From contig NZ_JBGUAY010000008.1 of NCBI RefSeq assembly GCF_041821025.1, positions 92,748 through 156,747 of the forward strand: DNA of 64,000 nt, given 5' to 3'. This DNA comes from Egicoccus sp. AB-alg6-2. Lineage in GTDB: Bacteria > Actinomycetota > Nitriliruptoria > Nitriliruptorales > Nitriliruptoraceae. How positions within the stretch are numbered: the first letter of the stretch is position 1; the number at the start of each line of letters is the position of its first letter. Of this stretch, positions 60,738-64,000 are shown piece after piece. Under the pieces are notes generated by a model. It had not been told where the DNA came from, did not search any database, and saw nothing but the letters and a program-made list of their open reading frames with translations. A program made the translations under genes and the position numbers.

Positions 60738-62600
60738 GTGACCTATCAGACCGACCGCATCCGCAATTTCTGCATCGTGGCCCACGTGGACCACGGCAAG
60801 TCGACGCTGGCCGACCGGATGCTGCAGCTGACGGAGCTGGTCGACCCGCGCAAGATGCGGGCGCAGTACCTCGACAAGATGGACATCGAGCGGGAACGCG
60901 GCATCACGATCAAGGCCCAGGCGGCGCGCCTGCCCTACAAGCCGCTCGGGGACGTCGGCGAGGAGTACCTGCTCAACCTCATCGACACCCCCGGGCACGT
61001 GGACTTCTCCTACGAGGTGTCGCGGGCGCTCAACGCCTGTGAGGGTGCCGTGCTGCTGGTCGACGCGGCGCAGGGGATGGAGGCGCAGACGATCGCGAAC
61101 CTGTACCTCGCGCTCGACGCCGACCTCGAGATCATCCCGGTGATGAACAAGATCGACCTGCCGGCGGCCAGACCCGAGGAGATCGCCCGCGAGATCGCCG
61201 CGATCATCGGAGGCGAGCCCGAGGACGTGCTGCGCATCTCCGCCAAGACCGGCGAGGGTGTGCGCGAGGTCATGGACGCGATCGTCGACCGGGTGCCGCC
61301 GCCACAGGGCAACCCGGACGGGCCCACCCGGGCGTTGATCTTCGACTCGTTCTACGACGCCTACCGCGGCACGCTGGCCTACTTCCGCGTCGTCGACGGG
61401 GAACTGCGTCCTGGCGACAAGATCCGTCTGCTCGCGACCGGTTTCGAGGGCGAGATCGACGACCTCGCGGTCAACTCCCCCGAGGAGACGCCCATCGACG
61501 CGCTGGGGGTCGGCGAGGTCGGCGTGCTGTCCGCGGCCATCAAGAACGTCGCGGAGGCAAAGGTCGGAGACACCATCACCAAGGCGGGCAAGACCTCACG
61601 CGAGGTCGAGCCGCTGCCCGGCTACCGCGAACCGTTGCCGATGGTGTTCTCCGGGCTGTACCCGATGGACTCCGACGACTTCCCGGTGCTGCGCGAGGCA
61701 CTCGACAAGTTGCGCCTCAACGACGCCTCGTTCTCGTACGAGCCGGAGACCTCACTTGCGCTGGGATTCGGGTTCCGCTGCGGCTTCCTCGGTCTGCTCC
61801 ACCTCGAGATCGTGATCGAGCGGCTGGACCGCGAGTTCAACATCCCGTTGGTGACCACCGCGCCGTCGGTGCGCTACCGGGTGACGCTGGACCAGAAGAT
61901 CGACCCCGAGACCGGCGAGCCGGTCGTGGTCGAGGTGTCCAACCCCCAGGACCTGCCCGAACCGAACATGATCGACACGATCGCCGAGCCGACCGTGCGC
62001 GTCATGTTGCTGACGCCGTCAAGCTACGTCGGTCCGGTCATGCAGCTGTGCGAGGGGCGTCGCGGCAACATGGAGGCGATGGACTACCTCACCGAGGAAC
62101 GGGTCGAACTGCGCTACCAGCTGCCGCTCGCGTCGATCATCACCGACTTCTTCGACCAGCTGAAGTCCATCACCCGCGGGTACGCGTCGCTGGACTACGA
62201 GCCCTCGGGGTACCAGGTGTCCAACCTGGTACGCGTCGACGTGCTCCTCAACGGCGAACCGGTCGACGCGTTCAGTTCCATCGTGCACCGCGACGAGGCG
62301 TACCCGTTCGGCAAGTCGATGGTCGAGAAGCTCAAAGAGCTGATCCCGAGGCAGATGTTCGACGTGCCGATCCAGGCCGCCATCGGGTCCAAGGTGATCG
62401 CGCGCGAGACGATCAAGGCCAAGCGCAAGGACGTGCTGGCCAAGTGCTACGGCGGCGACGTCTCCCGCAAGCGCAAGTTGCTCGAGAAGCAGAAAGAGGG
62501 CAAGAAGCGCATGAAGCACGTCGGGTCGGTCGAGATCCCGCAGGAGGCGTTCGTCTCCGCGCTGCGCACCGGTGGCGGCGGGTCGAGCAAAGGGGACTGA
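60738..62600 (+). CDS. lepA: elongation factor 4 (LepA), ribosome back-translocase
   Basis: A 620-residue translational GTPase. G motifs: G1 [14 protein letters not shown], the effector loop [15 protein letters not shown]3 [13 protein letters not shown]4 NKIDLP, G5 SAKTGEG. Length and the LepA-specific C-terminal blocks ([15 protein letters not shown] and [17 protein letters not shown]) are complete. EF4 acts on stalled ribosomes and helps 30S maturation. The GTG at 60738 is chosen by alignment with LepA starts ([13 protein letters not shown]); only a weak GAGG is upstream. It is followed by a PPOX-fold gene in the same direction. Confidence 0.97.
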   Translation: MTYQTDRIRNFCIVAHVDHGKSTLADRMLQLTELVDPRKMRAQYLDKMDIERERGITIKAQAARLPYKPLGDVGEEYLLNLIDTPGHVDFSYEVSRALNACEGAVLLVDAAQGMEAQTIANLYLALDADLEIIPVMNKIDLPAARPEEIAREIAAIIGGEPEDVLRISAKTGEGVREVMDAIVDRVPPPQGNPDGPTRALIFDSFYDAYRGTLAYFRVVDGELRPGDKIRLLATGFEGEIDDLAVNSPEETPIDALGVGEVGVLSAAIKNVAEAKVGDTITKAGKTSREVEPLPGYREPLPMVFSGLYPMDSDDFPVLREALDKLRLNDASFSYEPETSLALGFGFRCGFLGLLHLEIVIERLDREFNIPLVTTAPSVRYRVTLDQKIDPETGEPVVVEVSNPQDLPEPNMIDTIAEPTVRVMLLTPSSYVGPVMQLCEGRRGNMEAMDYLTEERVELRYQLPLASIITDFFDQLKSITRGYASLDYEPSGYQVSNLVRVDVLLNGEPVDAFSSIVHRDEAYPFGKSMVEKLKELIPRQMFDVPIQAAIGSKVIARETIKAKRKDVLAKCYGGDVSRKRKLLEKQKEGKKRMKHVGSVEIPQEAFVSALRTGGGGSSKGD

Positions 62601-62618
62601 CCCGAGGAAGGCCGGCAC

Positions 62619-63158
62619 ATGAGCAAGATGCTGGACGCGGGGATCGACGACGAGCTGCGGACGTGGTTGGAGGCCCATCCGGTCTTCTTCGTCGGCACGG
62701 CGCCGACCTTCGGCGGTCACCTCAACGTCTCGCCGAAGGGGTACGACACCCTGCGCGTCCTCGGGCCACATCGGCTGGCGTACCGGGACCTGACGGGCTC
62801 GACGGCGGAGTCGATCGCCCACCTGCGCGACGACGGCCGCATCGTCCTGCTCTGGTGCGGCTTCGACCGGAAGGCGACGCTCGTGCGCGTGCACGGGGTC
62901 GGCCGCGTGCACCTCGAAGGCGAGCCCGGATGGGCCGACCTCGATGCGGTGCTGCCTCGGATCCGGGGCAGTCGCTCGATCGTCGAGGTGGAGGCCGATC
63001 GCGTGTCGACCTCCTGCGGCTACTCCATACCGCGGATGGAGCTGGTCGAGGAGCGCGACACGCTTCGGCGGTGGGTCGACGGCAGGACGGACGAGCAGCT
63101 CGACCGCTACCGCGCCCGTCACAACCGCACCTCCATCGACGGCCTGCCGGCCCTGTGA
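62619..63158 (+). CDS. pyridoxamine-5'-phosphate-oxidase-fold FMN/heme-binding protein
   Basis: A 179-residue single PPOX-class domain. Family marks are PVFFVGTAPTFGGHLNVSPKG near residues 22-42 (given in parts), AYRDLTGSTAESIAHLRDDG, and a closing cysteine stretch STSCGYSIPRMELV. Such proteins bind FMN, F420 or heme; many mycobacterial relatives are F420-dependent. Start ATG at 62619 with GAGGAAGG, 18 nt after lepA, so it is probably cotranscribed. Substrate unknown. Confidence 0.85.
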   Translation: MSKMLDAGIDDELRTWLEAHPVFFVGTAPTFGGHLNVSPKGYDTLRVLGPHRLAYRDLTGSTAESIAHLRDDGRIVLLWCGFDRKATLVRVHGVGRVHLEGEPGWADLDAVLPRIRGSRSIVEVEADRVSTSCGYSIPRMELVEERDTLRRWVDGRTDEQLDRYRARHNRTSIDGLPAL

Positions 63159-63219
63159 TGCTGCGCGCACGGCTCTTGGCGCCTGTGGATCACCACTGGC
63201 ATGACTAGCCCGGTCTGAT

Positions 63220-63225
63220 TAGGGT
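63220..63225 (+). promoter_or_regulatory. -10 element TAGGGT for the last lipoprotein
   Basis: TAGGGT would start transcription near 63232, giving a 50-nt leader to the GTG at 63283. Confidence 0.35.
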
Positions 63226-63282
63226 CCGTACACGATGTCCTGAGAGGACGCGAAATCGCACGGCGGCGGACGGGGGTTGCCC

Positions 63283-63978
63283 GTGGTGGGTCGAGGATCG
63301 ACAACGGCGACGCTCGTCGCGCTCGCGGTGATGATGGTCGGCTGCAGCGGTGGTGGCGACGACACCATCGAGGCGTCGGTGGCCACGCCGGAGCCGATCG
63401 AGGAGCGGACGCCGAGCGAACCGCCCGAAGCGGACCCGTCGGAGGCGGAGGAGGAAGCCGATCCGTCACCGCCGCCCATCGGCGACGACGAGCCCCTCTA
63501 CGCGCCGCTGCCCGAGCTCACCCCCGATCCGGACAACGACATCCCCGACGACCTCGAACAACTCATCCTCGACGCCTACGCCGATGCCTACAACAACGAG
63601 TTCACCGCCTACAGCACTGGCGAACTCGACGAGGAGGCACTGCGTCGCACACATGCCTTCCAAGCGTTTGACGACGTGGCTGTCACCGTCGAGGAGATGC
63701 AAGCCAGCGGGGTAGTTGAGCGCTCGGGCGACTCTGCGGTAAGCAGGGTGTTCGTCCGGGACTTCCAAGGTGGATCAGCGGTGCTACGCGAGTGTTTCAC
63801 GATCGGCCCGGCAACAGGCGACTACGATCGCACGTCCGGCGAACTTGTAACGGCAGCAGAACAAGGAGAGTTCGCAAGAGACTGGCTTCTCGAGCTGGTT
63901 CAACTTCCGCAAGAGGAGAATGGCTCGTACAGGGTCGTCGACGCGGCCCGCGCTGAGACAACCGGTTGCACGCAGTGA
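63283..63978 (+). CDS. exported lipoprotein, unknown, with compositional break
   Basis: A 231-residue lipoprotein: signal peptide and lipobox MVGC with lipidated Cys21, then a Glu/Pro-rich linker (about 25-70) and a folded C-terminal part. The first half has the usual GC-rich third positions, but from about 63660 rare codons appear (GTA, TTT, CTT, ACA, CAA) and GC falls to 61% over 63661-63960 by my count, 52% in 63841-63900. GTG at 63283 is the most likely start; TTG at 63277 and GTG at 63286 are alternatives. No family recognised. Confidence 0.65.
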   Translation: MVGRGSTTATLVALAVMMVGCSGGGDDTIEASVATPEPIEERTPSEPPEADPSEAEEEADPSPPPIGDDEPLYAPLPELTPDPDNDIPDDLEQLILDAYADAYNNEFTAYSTGELDEEALRRTHAFQAFDDVAVTVEEMQASGVVERSGDSAVSRVFVRDFQGGSAVLRECFTIGPATGDYDRTSGELVTAAEQGEFARDWLLELVQLPQEENGSYRVVDAARAETTGCTQ

Positions 63979-64000
63979 ACGCGTCGAGAACCTCTTGGCG

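Overview
The window is 64 kb of very GC-rich bacterial chromosome (about 72% G+C by eye, strong G/C bias at third codon positions). It is densely packed on both strands, with many ATGA and 8-nt stop/start overlaps. The gene set is that of a high-GC actinobacterium: DUF3039 and DUF2277 proteins, a SigG-type sigma factor with a SnoaL tail, WYL and Ku proteins, an ECF sigma/zinc anti-sigma pair, and a DrrAB-type exporter. SLH repeats on a secreted amidase point to a deep-branching actinobacterial lineage such as the Nitriliruptoria or Acidimicrobiia; that placement is inference. I found no insertion sequence, prophage, CRISPR array, rRNA or tRNA, so this looks like ordinary core/housekeeping chromosome.

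Layout. 1-9.6 kb: a truncated DHDPS/NAL-family lyase, Nudix hydrolase, class V aminotransferase, cupin, a large secreted subtilisin, an MFS exporter, a cyclopropane-fatty-acid synthase and a squalene-cyclase-like protein. 9.6-17.3 kb: a STAS protein, SigG-type sigma factor, Ku with a coiled-coil neighbour, an overlapping agmatinase-family/FAD-oxidase pair, and a QueA-like/SDR operon behind a MerR-type promoter. 17.3-28.8 kb: ECF sigma and anti-sigma, DUF2277 and YigZ proteins, a P2-type cation ATPase, a stress-type SDR, a PfkB-SurE operon, an O-methyltransferase and RecQ. 28.9-39.5 kb: three ABC export systems and a glutathionyl-hydroquinone-reductase-like protein. 39.5-51.5 kb: DksA-like and WYL regulators, a zinc alcohol dehydrogenase, a two-TM potassium channel, a PAS-GGDEF-EAL protein, an SLH amidase, a STAS-like/histidine-kinase pair, a phosphodiesterase and a GNAT protein. 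51.5-64 kb: a lipoprotein with an internal duplication, a Bcr-type MFS, BON, SDR and CBS proteins, a second zinc dehydrogenase, lepA, a PPOX-fold protein and a last lipoprotein whose 3' half falls in GC and changes codon use.

Regulation. A -10 hexamer of the form TA(C/G)(C/G)(C/G)T or close to it recurs upstream of many genes. In six cases it lies exactly 6-7 nt before a start codon, the geometry of leaderless transcripts. Other genes have clear GGAGG-like ribosome sites. The most distinctive regulatory site is a MerR-type operator-promoter with a 19-bp spacer in front of the SDR/QueA-like pair; no MerR gene lies in the window. No obvious new defence or mobile system is present. The best leads are the QueA-like paralog and its operator, a nested perfect hairpin at 13.1 kb, an unrecognised 504-residue protein, a duplicated-domain lipoprotein and the compositional break at the right edge.
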